A stretch of 64,000 nt of DNA from Wyeomyia smithii (GCF_029784165.1 NC_073695.1:9957786-10021785); one strand, 5' to 3'. Positions 23,901 through 36,265 are shown, numbered from the stretch's first letter. A program made the numbers and translations. Notes: generated from the letters alone by a model not told the origin.

Positions 23901-24604
23901 TTTATGGCAAAACACTATCATGGTTAAAAGAATAAAGCTAGTGGCGGTAGTGCATTAGCCTACGTGTCGTTAGTTAGAGTGAAGTCGCCTCTCCAGGAAA
24001 CAGATAATTAACAAAAAAAAAAAGAAACTACAGCATTGTTATTCGCTTTCATTTCAAAATTTTATACCAATCGACATCCTTTGCAAAACTACAGGATAAA
24101 TATCATAATCGATGTCGTTGCCCCATTGCTATAGTGCTTTGTGACGTTTGAACATTTTCCACAACACTGTAAACTTTTTGAAAAATGTTTGCATTGAAAT
24201 AGTCGTACTGGGCCCAATCAGAATACCGCTTGTGAAACCTTTGGTAAATAGCTTTCTATAAAAGTAAAGTAGTATGCGGCTGAACGACTTCGTTGACATG
24301 AATAGAGTTAAAGGTTAATTTAAAAAAAAAATCCAAATCAATCACAATCAGAACATAGTTGTCATGAAAATGTCTCAGCAACTTACAAGATGTCAACATG
24401 ATGAAATAAAAAAAAATGCATTCAGGATTCTTTGTCCCAGAGCTAGAAAAGTCTTGAAATGAAAGCAAAAACCCGAACAACATGTCCAAACCGTCTCATT
24501 AGGATTCACCTTGGTAGGTGACGCTCTCCGAATCTTGCTAATTTCAGCTAATTTGTACGCACTAGTTATCGGTACTGAGAGAGTCAGTGTGTCGTGCTAT
24601 TATA
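20908..24604. other. Mixed intron: GC-richer unique island (about 20.95-22.2 kb), then AT-rich DNA
   Basis: The first part has balanced composition and several overlapping open frames on both strands, with a (CTG)n tract at about 21846-21870. None has a recognisable protein motif or splice context. From 22.2 to 24.6 kb I see nothing assignable apart from homopolymer runs. Confidence 0.4.
21846..21870. repeat. (CTG)n trinucleotide tract
   Basis: Eight to nine CTG/TGC units inside the GC-richer island. It reads as poly-Ala or poly-Leu in overlapping frames, with no coding support. Confidence 0.85.
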
Positions 24605-25370
24605 AGCCTAACTTAACTGACGGTTCGAAATTGGGATCGTAACAGGGGCGGGAGTGTACGGTCTTAGAACAAAAATCAGTAACTATGGGAAACTGGCCAA
24701 CAGTCTTCCAGGTTGAAATAGCCGCCATTATAGAATGTGCCAATATCTGCCTGAAAAGGAAGTATGGACACGCCAACATTGGCATTTTCTCGGACAGTCA
24801 AGTGGCATTTAAGGCCCCGAAAGCCTACAAGTGCATGTCTAGAATTGTCTGGGACTGCATTTGCCTTCTATAACACATGAGCCAGTCAAATTCAGTGGAT
24901 CTTTACTCGATTCCTGGTCACTGTGGAATGAAGAGCAATGAATCAACCTTCATTGGTCCAGAACCGTTTTGTGGTATCTCAGACTATGTCCTGAAGGCTG
25001 AGCTAAAGAAATGGAAATAACGAGAGATTACAGCCAATTTGAAGGCAGTGAAATCTCATAACCAATCAGAAAGATTTATTACAACAAACACAAAAAATTC
25101 TCAAAAGTTGCTGAGTCTCAAGAAGAGCGAACTCAGTATATTTACTGGCCTAATAACTGGTCACTGTCCGAGCAAACATCATCTTCAGAAAATTGGTTTC
25201 ACCCAAGATGATATCTGTCGCTCCTGCAACTCAGAAAGCGAAACCTCGGAACATTTGCTATGCTATTGCGGAGCACTAATTAGACGAGACTTCAGTACCG
25301 TCATCCGGGGTGAGATTGTGCCAAAAAATTATGCTTTTTTGTTCTCAAGCTTGTAACGCACACATTTAAG
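24605..25370 (+). pseudogene. Relic of a LOA-like LINE: RNase H and C-terminal Cys/His region
   Basis: Reading + strand in shifting frames: TDGSKLGS, GVYGL, then GNWPTVFQVEIAAIIECA, IGIFSDSQVAFKA, a degraded IPGHCG, and from 25039 KLLSLKKSELSIFTGLITGH followed by CRSCNSESETSEHLLCYCG. Every block aligns in order with the minus-strand LINE at 15.4-16.3 kb (GKWPTVFQAEV, IGIFSDSQAALLAL, WVPGHCG, KLLSLNRSDLRIITGLLTG, CRFCKSEPESSEHLLCSC). This is a second, much older copy of the same or a sister family, with many stops and indels. LINE copy 2 lies immediately downstream. Confidence 0.8.
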
Positions 25371-25869
25371 CAAAGAATTCGATCCAAAATACACCAATGC
25401 ATTCTTGAATGTTTTGTTAACAACTACAACAAATATGATTGAGTTACAATAAACTATAATTTTGCTAACATTCCGCGTCGAACACTCGACAGAAACGGAC
25501 GTGCAAATTGGTCGTTCTATTACAATCCGGTCCGTGTGTACGAATAGCCAAACAAAAGAGTGTATTATTCGCGCTAAAGGCCAACTAGATTGTGAGTTGT
25601 GTCGCTACGTTCTGTACCCGGCTCGCAACTTTGGCTGTATTGGTGCAAAATACCAGCTGCAGTTTTGATCTGTGCACAGTGAATAGATCTTTCTAATTCA
25701 AGGCCATCAGTTGACAGTCGAGTGTGCTGAGTGATCTCGCACCCGGCTCACTGCTGCTGGCTGCTTTGGGTGCAGCTTCGAACGATCGGACAACCACTGC
25801 TGGAAGGAAGAAGTAAATAGGTACGTGTTCTTGTCGGCGCTAGTGCGCTAGTGCGCTACATTTAGCGCG

Positions 25870-27240
25870 ATGGATATAGATCCCTCGCCTCCCGTGCCAC
25901 CATCCCCGAACCCCCCTGACCCTGACCCTTCTGTTACCCCTTCCCCTGTTCATTCTCCAGTCCCCCCTCGCCCCAGGCTTTACCCGGACGGATCTCAACA
26001 GGGCAGCTATACTGTTTATTTTCGTCCAAAGGCAGGAGTGAATTCAAAGCGATTAAACATACTGCAAATTTCTAAAAACCTGACGAAGGGGTACAAGGCC
26101 GTGACCGAAATTTCCAAGGTCCGACCTAACAAGCTCCGTGTCGTGGTCAGTGATCTGACACAGGCCAATGCTATCGCTTGCTCTGAGCTCTTCACACGCG
26201 AGTATCGCGTTTACATACCCGCACGAGACGTGGAGATCGACGGTGTCATAACCGACTCGAGTCTGTCTGTCGATTGTATCCTAAAAAGCGTAACCGGTTG
26301 CTTCAAAAATACCGAAACACAGGCGAAGATTTTGGATTGTAAGCAATTGCGGTCCATGTCTCTCGTCCGCGGAAAAAAAGTTTACACTCCGTCAGACTCG
26401 TTTCGCGTTACGTTTGCCGGATCTGCACTCCCTAGCCACGTCTCGATCGACCGGGTTCGTCTGCCTGTGCGATTGTATGTACCCCGTGTTATGAATTGCA
26501 CCAATTGCAAGCAGTTAGGCCACACCGCCGCCTACTGTTGCAATAAGGCACCTTGTGGCAAGTGTGGGGAGAATCATGCGGATGATTCCTGCAGTAAAAA
26601 TGCTGAAAAATGCATTCACTGTGGGGAGAGTCAGCATGAGCTCTCGACATGTGCGGTGTACATGCAGCGCAGGGATAAAATAAAGAGGTCTCTCAAAGAG
26701 CGTTTGAAGCGTTCTTACGCTGAGATGCTGAAGAAGACCGTTACCACTTCTCCCATTACATCAAACCCTTATGATCTGTTGTCCTCTGATGAAACCGATT
26801 CTGACGATTCACCAGCGGGAACATCTTACGCCAATCCTGGGGAGTCTAGAAAGAGGAAAAATATTTCCTCTCCTAAACTTCCCAGAAAAGGTCCTAAGAT
26901 TTCTCAAAGTGAAATGAAAGTTACAAGCAAACCAAACAGTGCTGCGGAAAAACCGAAGCAAACTCCTCCTGGGCTTGCAAATTTAAAGTCCCAGAAGGAG
27001 TTCCCAGCACTGCCAGGAACATCTAAAACCCCAGTTGTTCCTTTTGCACATCCAGTAGATGAAACAAACTCTGGATTAGTGAAATTTTCTGACATTGTGA
27101 ACAGGATTTTTGAAATTCCAATGTACCCGATCCAATTAAAATTTTTCTTACAGCATTCCTCCCAACAGTTAGATCATTTTCGAAGCAGTTGACTGCCCAA
27201 TGGCCCCTCCTTGCAGGGATTGTATCCTTCGATGCCTAAT
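25870..27240 (+). pseudogene. LINE copy 2 ORF1, gag-like zinc-knuckle protein (late frameshift)
   Basis: RNA-binding ORF1 protein. It starts at ATG 25870 with a Pro/Asp/Ser-rich N-terminus, followed by an RRM-like/PRE_C2HC-type middle (VYFRPKAG, VRPNKLRVVV, SFRVTFAGSALP). Three CCHC knuckles follow at about residues 210-260 (CTNCKQLGHTAAYC, CGKCGENHADDSC, CIHCGESQHELSTC), then a basic Ser-rich tail with KQTPPGL and KEFPALPGTS. One A is missing at about 27113-27116 compared with copy 1, so the frame ends early at 27192 in place of the TAA near 27237. The downstream ORF2 ATG at about 27211-27247 overlaps the ancestral end. Confidence 0.88.
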
Positions 27241-30200
27241 TCAACTGCGTATATGAAGGATTCTATCTCTGTCTTACAGTGGAATTGTAGAAGTATTTCA
27301 CCAAAAATTGATTCGTTTAAAGTTTTGATAAATAAAAACAAATGCGATGCATTTTCCCTTTGTGAAACTTGGCTTACTTCAAATATTTATCTCAACTTCC
27401 ATGATTTTAATATTATTCGCCTTGATCGAGAAACCCCATATGGAGGAGTACTTCTAGGGATTAAAAAGTGCTATTCTTTCTATCGTATTAACCTCCCCTC
27501 GATTCCAGGCATCGAAATTGTCGCATGTCAAATGACAATACAAGGTAAAGAGCTTTGTATTGCCTCAATATATATTCCTCCCAGAGCACAGGTTGGGCAA
27601 CGGCTGCTCTTTGATTTAATAGAACTTCTTCCCTTGCCATGTTTGATTTTGGGAGACTTCAACTCTCATGGTGTGGCTTGGGGTTCCCCCTACAATGATA
27701 ACCGCTCCTCTTTAATCTATAACCTTTGCGATGACTTCGACATGATTATTTTAAACAACGGTGAAATGACACGCATCCCGAAACCTCCAGCGCGCCCAAG
27801 CGCTTTGGATCTATCCTTATGTTCGACGTCGCTACGGTTGGATTGCACATGGAAGGTAATCCTCGATCCTCACGGTAGCGACCATCTGCCTATTCTTATT
27901 TAAATTACAAACGGGTCAACTCGCATGCGACCAATTGACATTCCGTATGACCTCACACGGAATGTCGATTGGAAGTTATACGAGGAAATGATTTCAAAAG
28001 CGGTCGAGTCGATTCAACATCATCCACCTCTTGAAGAATACAACCTCCTCGCGGGCTTGATTCTCGACGCCGCGTTGCAAGCCCAAACGAAGAAATATCC
28101 CGGCGTAACGATCAAAGAACGGCCTCCCACTCCGTGGTTGGACCAAGAGTGCTCCGATGTCTACGCGCAAAGATCCGACGCGTATCTGACCTTCCGGGAT
28201 ACAGACGATGCCGACGACTTTAAACGTTATTCGGAGCTTGATATCAAGTTTAAAAGGTTGACTAAGGCAAAGAAACGCGGATATTGGCGTCGGTTCGTAA
28301 ACGAGACGTCGAGGGAGACATCAATGAGCACTCTTTGGAACACAGCCCGAAGAATGCGGAATCGCGTAACGGTCAACGAAAGCGAGGAGTCTTCAAGTAG
28401 GTGGATATTTGATTTTGCCAGGAAAGTATGTCCGGACTCTGTTCCTGCGCAAAACTTTGATCGCGATGCGTCTCCGGGTCACGACGCGATAGAATCACCT
28501 TCTACGATAGCAGAATTTTCAGTTGCCCTCCTGTCCTGTAACAATAACGCGCCTGGGTTAGATAGAATCAAATTCAACTTGTTGAAGAATCTACCCGGCA
28601 ATGCCAAGAGGCGCTTGTTGAACTTGTTCAATAAGTTCCTGGAGCAAAACATTGTACCGCAGGATTGGAGGCAAGTGAAGGTGATCGCCATCCAAAAACC
28701 AGGGAAACCAGCTTCTGATCACAACTCTTATAGGCCGATCGCAATGCTATCCTGTATCCGGAAATTGATGGAAAAAATGATACTCCGTCGTTTAGACCAT
28801 TGGGTCGAATCAAATAGTCTACTATCAGATACTCAATTTGGCTTCCGCCGTGCCAAAGGGACGAATGATTGTCTTGCGTTGCTTTCAACAGATATTCAGC
28901 TGGCGTATGCTCGCAAAGAACAAATGGCGTCTGCGTTCTTGGACATTAAGGGGGCTTTTGATTCCGTTTCTATTGACATTCTTTCGGGCAAACTTCACCG
29001 ACAAGGATTTTCTCCAATTTAAAAACAATTTTTTGCACAATTTGTTGTCCGAAAAGCACATGCATTTTACGCACGGCGATTTGGCAACTTTTCGCATTAG
29101 CTACATGGGTCTTCCCCAGGGCTCATGTTTAAGCCCCCTTTTTTACAACTTTTATGTAAATGACATCGACGAATGTCTGGCAAATTCATGCACGATAAGA
29201 CAACTTGCAGACGACAGTGTAATCTCTGTTACAGGAGCCAAAGCTGCCGATTTGCAAGGACCATTGCAAGATACCTTGGACAATTTGTCTGCTTGGGCTT
29301 TACAGCTAGGTATCGAATTCTCTCCGGAGAAGACTGAGATAGTAGTTTTTTCTAGGAAGCATGAACCTGCTCAGCTTCAAACACAATTAATGGGTAAAAC
29401 GATTTCTCAGGTTTTGGTACACAAATATCTTGGTGTCTGGTTCGACTCTAAAGGCACCTGGGGTTGTCACGTGAGGTATCTGATGAAAAAATGTCAACAA
29501 AGAGTGAATTTTCTTCGTACAATAACTGGACAATGGTGGGGAGCCCATCCAGGAGACCTTATAAGGCTTTACCAAACAACGATATTGTCTGTTATTGAGT
29601 ACGGGTGTTTCTGCTTCCGCTCCGCAGCAAACACACATTTGATCAAACTGGAGCGAATACAATATCGTTGTTTGCGTATCGCCTTGGGTTGCATGCAGTC
29701 GACCCATACGATGAGTTTAGAGGTCTTAGCTGGAGTACTACCATTGAAAAACCGCTTCTGGAGCCTGTCTTCTCGTATTCTAATCAAATGTGAGATCTTG
29801 AACCGTCCCGTGATTGAAAATTTTGAAAGGTTAATCGAACTTAATTCTCAAAACCGTTTTATGACATTGTATTTCAATCACATGTCCCAAAATATTAACC
29901 CTTCTTCGAATATTCCAAATCGTGTCGACTTATTAAATACTTCTGATTCTACTGTGTTTTTCGATACATCCATGATAGAAGAAACTCGTGGAATCCCGGA
30001 TCATTTACGCGTGCAGCAGATCCCTAAAAATTTTTCCAATAAATATCGAAACATCAACTGCGACAATATGTACTACACTGACGGATCACTTCTTGATGGG
30101 TCCACTGGCTTCGGTATCTTCAATAACAATTTAACCGTCTCCCATAAGCTCGATAATCCTGCTTCTGTTTACGTCGCAGAATTAGCTGCAATTCAGTACA

Positions 30201-30889
30201 CCCTAGGGATTATCGAAAAAATGCCCACGGACCATTATTTCATCTTTACGGACAGTCTCAGTTCCATTGAGGCTCTCCGATCGATGAAAGATGTTAAGCA
30301 CTCTCCGTATTTCCTGGGGAAAATACGGGAACATCTGAGTGCTTTATCCGAAAAATCTACTCAGATTACCTTAGCGTGGGTCCCTTCTCACTGCTCGATA
30401 CCGGGTAATGAGAAAGCGGACTCTTTGGCTAAGGTGGGCGCAACAAACGGTGATATTTATGAAAGACCAATTGCTTTTAATGAATTTTTCGCACTTGTAC
30501 GTCAGAATACGATCATCAGTTGGCAAAATTCTTGGACCAAGGGGGAACTGGGAAGGTGGTTACATTCCATAATCCCCAAGGTATCGACGAACCCGTGGTT
30601 CAAGGGGTTGGATGTAGATCGGGATTTCATTTGCGTGATGTCCCGGCTTATGTCCAATCACTATAGATTTGACGCGCATCTCCGTCGTGTTGGGCTCGGG
30701 GAAAGTGGTATCTGTGCCTGTGGTGAAGGTTATCACGACATAGAGCACGTTGTTTGGTCATGCCCTGTACACCGTGACGCCAGGTCTAGATTAATAGCTT
30801 CCCTGCAGGCCGAAGGTAGGCTGTTCCTGTTCGTGATGTCTTGGCGAGCCGTGACCTATCCTTCATGTCCCTTATATACGTTTTCCTGA
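27211..30889 (+). pseudogene. LINE copy 2 ORF2: APE endonuclease, RT, RNase H (nonsense plus frameshift)
   Basis: Encodes target-site nicking, reverse transcription and RNA removal. The endonuclease (27211-27900) has a complete set of motifs: LQWNCRS, CETWL, YIPPRA, GDFNSHG and GSDHLPI. The next codon, TCA in copy 1, is TAA at 27901-27903. The frame continues from 27925 through the RT fingers to motif A FLDIKGAFDSV and is lost at about 29023, where one extra A follows SPI. From there frame 2 runs to 30889: motif B GLPQGSCLSPL, motif C LADDSV (Leu where Tyr/Phe is usual, also in copy 1), the thumb, RNase H (MYYTDGSLLD, AELAAIQ, FTDSLSSIEAL, WVPSHCSIPGNEKADSLAK) and a C-terminal CxC-H-C motif (CACGEGYHDIEHVVWSC). 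Confidence 0.9.
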
Positions 30890-31280
30890 AATCCATCCAC
30901 GCCCCAGTTTAGTCCTATCCCCTTCCGCCTACATCCAACCAAACGACAAGAACACGTTAAGACCCCGGATCCGGAAACAGCAATCAGACCCGCACGATAC
31001 TCTCAAGGGTGATGGAAACAACCCAATATGCCAGTCCGTAATATCTTGGCCCAGAAGCGGAACAAATTTAATATGCTGCTTACCTATGGCAATGAAAATC
31101 ATCAAACAGCAAACCTGTGCTTTTAATGCAAAATATTCTAGCTTTAAGTTAGATTTAGTTTCAGCTCGTAGTCGGCAGCGAGGATAAAAAATTTGCTTTT
31201 AGTTATTAAGATACTTTAGAAAGTAAGCTACCAGATATAATTGGCGCCGTTAAACATTGAATTGTATTTGTGCCGTGTCA

Positions 31281-31307
31281 AATAAACTCTAGATGAAGAA
31301 AAAAAAA
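31281..31307 (+). terminator. LINE copy 2 polyadenylation signal and A tail
   Basis: AATAAA at 31281-31286 followed 10 bp later by an A-rich run ending at 31307, the expected 3' end of a poly(A)-tailed LINE. Confidence 0.75.
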
Positions 31308-33014
31308 TGCACACTGTGCAAAGAAAGCCACATACGCAACATCACAAAATTTGTATTGTGAAGAGTAAGCGCATAAAGCTCTCGCAGAGAGACTTTTTCG
31401 ATTGCAACTGATAAACTATAGATAGCGCACATTTATTGCTCTTTGATAAGGGCACTATGATGAAAATTCTAGCTGTTTCCTTAGTAATCTGTCCTGTAGC
31501 GCCTACGTAGGGCTCTGCTCACTGTGTTATGCTCACTGAGTTTTTTTTTATTATCACGGTGCAGGTCTGTGATAAATTTAGCCCAGACACAGTTAATTTA
31601 CTCAACAGCATGCAGCTTTGGCTCGCCTACTTATTTGTGTAGTTATATTCCACACACCCTATGCGCATAGGTACCGCTCAATAAGGTTGTGCTTTTTTAT
31701 TTGCTCATCACAATGCCCACCAACAAACTGATGTTTATGTGTTGAAAAATGCACAAAGATGAGTAAATGGACAAGACTGAAAGAGATATTCGCTGTGTGG
31801 TGCTGTTCTTCATTCGTTGCGTGCCGATCCGAAGACAAGCATCAAGCAAAGAGTAGGAGAGGATTGTACAAAACGCACCAGTTGAGCATTTACGCAATTT
31901 ACAGCGCTTCTAATGATTCTTAAGCGTCACTGAACGTGAAAGAAGGTTGAAGGATCTATATGATGCATCTTTTTGACGAAGTCCATTCAAAAATATTCGA
32001 TTTCAATATTATTTTCGGTCAAAATTATCATTGTTACCGAACAAGCCCTTGACCAAGACGCACCACAATAAAGGCCAATATGCTCCAAAGCAGAAGGCTA
32101 ATATGCCACTAGCAGAAATCAGCACGCGATGGGAGAAGCGCTTGAAGTCTCAGATGTAAAATCAACAGCAATGGAACAGGCTCTAAGTTGTTAAGCCATC
32201 TTCTGCAAGTGCTTCATACTGCATTCTGCTCTTATTTATTATTTTGATCGTTTTTAGGTAAAAGTTGATGATAGTTAGTAAAAGAAATCAGTTAATCATA
32301 AAAGCTTATATGAAATTCATGAATTATTACATTTTGAACAGAGTCACAGCCAATTGTACACTTTTTATCAAGTATTTTGGTCATTATGTCACACTTTTTC
32401 ATACGAGAACTGTAGGAAAGCTAGGTTTATATAAAAAAAAAACGAAGAAATCCGTCATTAAAAGCCACATGTGTCACATGTGTGAGTATTTTGGAGTATT
32501 ATTAGCATGGGCCATCTTACCCAACTGGTGCGTTTTGTACGGCTCTCCCCTACGTTGAAAATAGGAAATAAAAGCTACATTTTGGGTCGGCGGTGCTGTG
32601 CGTGCTCTAACAAATTTCCTGTTACCTGTAACTTCCCCTTTCCCTCAAGACATCAGTTTTAGTAATATTTTCACAACCAGTGTTGTTAGGTATCCAGAGA
32701 AGTCTTCGGAAAAAGACTGTGGTACGACACTATACTGACGACTATCTTTTACTCTAACAGCCTCATGAATAAGCTGTTTATCGGAGCTCACTTACAGCTA
32801 AAGCTCACACAAAGCAAACGAAACTTTCTTTTGTTGCACACTACAGCTCATTCTTACGCATTTATTTTATTCGTTCGGACATGTTAGCCTAGTTTGTTCA
32901 TTTTGAGTATGTCATGTTGGCTTGGCTTGCGCTGTTGACAACCTGCCGATCGGCTACGGCTGTCATCGATTCGCACTCCTTCGTTTCTCCTTTTTCCAAG
33001 GCCGGTGCCATAAT

Positions 33015-33071
33015 GAAGACGAAACCAACCGTTTCATATGTGTTTCCATTGAAACGGTTGGCTTCGTATTC
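33015..33071. other. Near-perfect 22-bp stem hairpin
   Basis: The left arm 33015-33036 and right arm 33050-33071 pair over 22 bp with two mismatches, including the perfect 12-mer CCAACCGTTTCA; the loop is 13 nt. Size and pairing resemble a small RNA precursor, but the arms are shorter than most animal pre-miRNAs and the same shape arises from small inverted-repeat elements. Confidence 0.6.
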
Positions 33072-33144
33072 ACCAAAAAAACCCGGCTAAACACATATGT
33101 GTTAATGTGTTGGTAACTCCCTACAGTACACTCTGCCTTTTCAG

Positions 33145-33207
33145 GTGTAGTCCGGGACAGATAAAGTGTAGTCAGAGACAGAAAAAGTGTAGTCCGGAAA
33201 GTGGAAA
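33145..33207. repeat. 21-bp minisatellite, three units
   Basis: GTGTAGTC-starting units at 33145, 33166 and 33187 (GTGTAGTCxGxGACAGAxAAA), with degenerate GTAGTCCG words following to about 33245. Confidence 0.8.
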
Positions 33208-34293
33208 AAAACATTTACGGGGTGAAAAATGTAGTCCGAGTGTAGCTACACTGCGGAAACGAATTCGACATTACTTTCGTGAATCATAATCACCTGACAT
33301 CCCGCTCGGATTCGTGCCGAAGGATGTCGGGGATTATAGGCTGTCATTAGCGACAGTTTGGAGGAATCGACAGACAAAACAAGACGAACAATAACAGTCC
33401 GTTTTGCATTGCTTTTGTGTGCTGTCGGGTTATGCACCGAATATACGGGGAACAGGGACAGCTGTGCAGTACAACGAGAGCCAAATTAGTTGAAAACTTG
33501 CTGTCATGGATATACAGTGATTTTCAGAAGCCTGATCCCACCATCCGCTGGTATGATGATTTGTTTAGGATTAAAGCTAACACCGCAAATCTGCTACTAC
33601 CACTCCCGCTGCTACCAGCTGCTACTGAGTTGGGATCATCCTTTCCATCATCCACTAGAAAACTAAGCAGAAGAAGGTTTTTATATAGCCTAAATGGTGA
33701 ATTTCCGGGTAACTAGGTATAACAATAAATCTATCGTATCAGAAAAGGCAAGTTTTAAGCGACCAATCGCAGGTCGAAATCTGCGTCGCAACAATGCTTG
33801 AAAATTTTGAATAATACATTAGTTTGAATAATCAAATTACAATTTTCTGTATTTGGGCGGTCGCATAGATAACACTGATCGATGAAAGTGAAAAAAATCT
33901 ACTGGAATCAAAGCGACCTGTTAGCATTATAAATTGGACACATATAACGTAATTTCGGTTTAAGGATTTTCATTATACACCACTATGCAGCTGAACTTCC
34001 TGTGAGACGCAGTTCTTCGTCAAAAAGAGTTATAATCTTAACAAAATTTAAACTCTCTTCATTTTTCCTGAGCAGAAATAATGACGTGCCTGTGGTTAAA
34101 TAAAGCAAATATATGTATAAAAAAAAATCCGTCTCTTGTAGAAAAAGTTGAAGAGGTTATGTATGAGACAAGAACGTTAGACAAATGTAGAATTACGAGA
34201 GCTTGTCTTGTGCCAATGAATTTATAGTAGAAGGCTAGGGAATACACTCAATTGGAATCTATCAATTTGATGCGCTGAAGTGGTAGATTTTGG

Positions 34294-34673
34294 CAGGTCG
34301 GACTCGATTATCCGGAACATCAGAAAAATGTTATTCTGGATAATCGACGAACTTAAAATAAATATTTCCTTTTTATTTTACTTGTATGATGCAGTGTCGT
34401 AACCAGAAATTATTTTGAGGCAAAAAGTGGAAAAATTTTGAGAAGCATAAAATAAATCGGACATTGATTATTTTCAGTTAAATCGAACATGTGCCAAATA
34501 TACCGGAAGTGACATAAATGGTAACAAATATGCCAGAAGGGATGGTAAGGGTAAAATTTCGGAATAAAAATTGAAAACGAACAACAAAAAATAAAATTCC
34601 GGATAATCGAGTTTAAAATTCTGGATAATCGAATTCCGGATAATCGAGTCTCCAGATAATCGAGTCCAACCTG
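34294..34673. mobile_element. MITE with CAGGTyGGACTCGATTATC termini
   Basis: The 380-bp element begins CAGGTCGGACTCGATTATCC and ends with the inverse of CAGGTTGGACTCGATTATCT. The interior repeats GGATAATCGA four times near the right end. The CAG start and TCGATTATC words recall pogo/Tigger-type termini, but a TA duplication is not clear on the left, so the superfamily is unassigned. Confidence 0.8.
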
Positions 34674-34751
34674 TATATCGACTCGGTAGAAAACGATAAG
34701 CTGTCTTGTATCAATATGTTTATATCCGATAATTTTATACAACACTAAGAA

Positions 34752-34940
34752 AAATATTCTTATAAAGTGGTATTCGGCCATTTTTGGCTCTTTTCCAGAA
34801 ACTGAAACACGCCATATTGAATTTCAAAATGGCATCTGAGTTCATCTTCTGGCTTCCGGCATCATTCCGATAATGAAAATACCCATATTGGTCATTTTTT
34901 GCTGTTTTCCAGGAACTAAAAGTCACCACCTTCAACTCCT
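34752..34940. repeat. Dispersed repeat (CAGAAACTGAAA/GCCAT family)
   Basis: Contains CCAGAAACTGAAAxxCGCCAT, ATTTCAAAATGGC and CCATATTGG. Related words occur at 49830-49930 and 60800-61000, indicating an old interspersed family of unknown type. Confidence 0.5.
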
Positions 34941-35639
34941 AAAATTTTCTTTGCTATTTTGTAAGCAATAACGCAAAATTGCTCATTAGGTAACAAATCT
35001 GTTACTTAACCTTCATTGAATCCTAAAAAAAACTTACGTTGTTTACCCTGGTGTGTGGTTTTCCACACATATAACTTTTCAATTTATTTTGGACAAGAAA
35101 CAACTTAGTTTTGCCCCAAAGATATTTTTTTCAATTAGTGCTCACATATCTGAAGCTATAGGTACCAAACAATCCTATTTCGAAAATCGGATAGGGTATG
35201 TATGTGTGCGGAAGTATGTGTATGTGTGTTTATTTTCATTCTTACGACCAATATATCTCGATTTTCTCAGCATCGGCTGAACCGATTCGATTGTTCTTAG
35301 TCGCGTTTGAAAGAGCTTAAAGTCTAGTTATTTGATGGTAAATATCGTTTTTGGAAACGCCTAGTACATAGCAGTACCTTGGAGGTAACTAATTAAATGA
35401 TATTATGCGTAGTGTACAAAAACAAACTTGAAAAATACATTACCTCATCTGTTTGATCCGATGGTTCATCCAAAAGTTACGAAACAAAACGTTTTTACAT
35501 GATATGACCAATTAAACATGCTATGATAGCAATTGAACAAAAAAAAATCCCAACATCGGTTTGACCAAATGAAGCAATTCGGTGCTAGGAATGTTCGTAA
35601 GAATATTCTGAAATCCATGCTAAGCAAAGTAAGCAAAGC

Positions 35640-35830
35640 CTTGGTGCTACATTCCGATTCGGAACTCGACGTTTTGTTTATTATACACAGACTTCGCAGT
35701 CAACTGTTTAGTGTAAAGGACAATTGCGGAGCTAGCGCTACGATTCTACTAACACTAACAGTTTATCCCGAGCCGAGAGCCGAGCCGAACCCACGACGAC
35801 TGGCTTGTTAGACCATCTCGGGAGATCCAT
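35640..35830 (-). repeat. tRNA-derived SINE head (inverse orientation)
   Basis: On the minus strand GGTCTAACAAGCCAG (A-box side) is followed by GTGGGTTCGGCTCGG (B-box side) and then AAACTGTTAGTGTTAGTAG. The same order occurs on the + strand at about 11923. It lies inside the TTAA-flanked composite. Confidence 0.65.
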
Positions 35831-36083
35831 TCTAAATTTATTTCAATATACCTAAAAGTGCGAGTACACTTGTCTTGCAGCAGATATAAAACTGTGTAAA
35901 TGTTGAACACTGCTCAACCAGGCTGTGCAAACACTAAATAGGTGCTTTTAGCATTAACGTATTCGCAGGGATCGTCTAACTACTCAGAGCTGTGCAAAAA
36001 ATCTTCGTGCGTCTCGCAGATTTTTGTGCACGTCTCCATTATTTGGAAGGAGTAAGAGACGAAGGAGAGAGAGATTTTATACT

Positions 36084-36265
36084 TGAGAGTCAGAGATCGG
36101 GTGCTACTAATTTTTTTGCGTGCAAAGCACACGCCGTTGGGAGACTGCACAATAATTTCTAGAGAGACGAATAAGAGCAGTTCGGATTGCACTGTACATT
36201 TCGTTTCCAAAGAGACAAGTAAGTGCAGTTCGCATGTCACAGCACTCTTTATCCGTCCCTTTCCG
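36084..36265. repeat. Inner inverted repeat, left arm
   Basis: The reverse complement matches 38097-38275 closely over about 180 bp (GAGACATCTCCGGAAAG, GTGCAGTCTCCCAACGGCGT, GTGCTTTGCACGCAAAAAA, AGTAGCACCCGATC). The latter half of this sequence is present a third time, directly repeated, at about 37990-38095. Confidence 0.85.

Larger units (their letters stand above)
25468..31307 (+). mobile_element. RNase H-bearing LINE, copy 2, nearly full length
   Basis: Roughly 5.8 kb: putative 5' UTR (about 25468-25869), ORF1, ORF2, and a 3' UTR with AATAAA at 31281-31286 and an A-rich tail ending at 31307. It belongs to the same family as the minus-strand copy at 1-4.34 kb and supplies the N-terminal ORF1 region missing there. 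Three disabling lesions are seen (frameshift near 27115, TAA at 27901, frameshift near 29023), but long open stretches remain, so insertion was recent relative to other repeats here. I could not find a convincing target-site duplication, so the 5' boundary is an estimate. Confidence 0.88.
31308..34293. other. AT-rich intronic stretch with small repeats
   Basis: No gene recognised. It contains a block shared with about 5195 (GCTTGAAGTCTCAGAxGTAAA at about 32137), the hairpin at 33015 and the 21-bp repeat at 33145. The rest shows nothing. Confidence 0.4.

Noticed and set aside
29217..29222. LADD in reverse transcriptase motif C as an inactivating mutation
   Set aside because: Both LINE copies have it, so it is more likely the family state.
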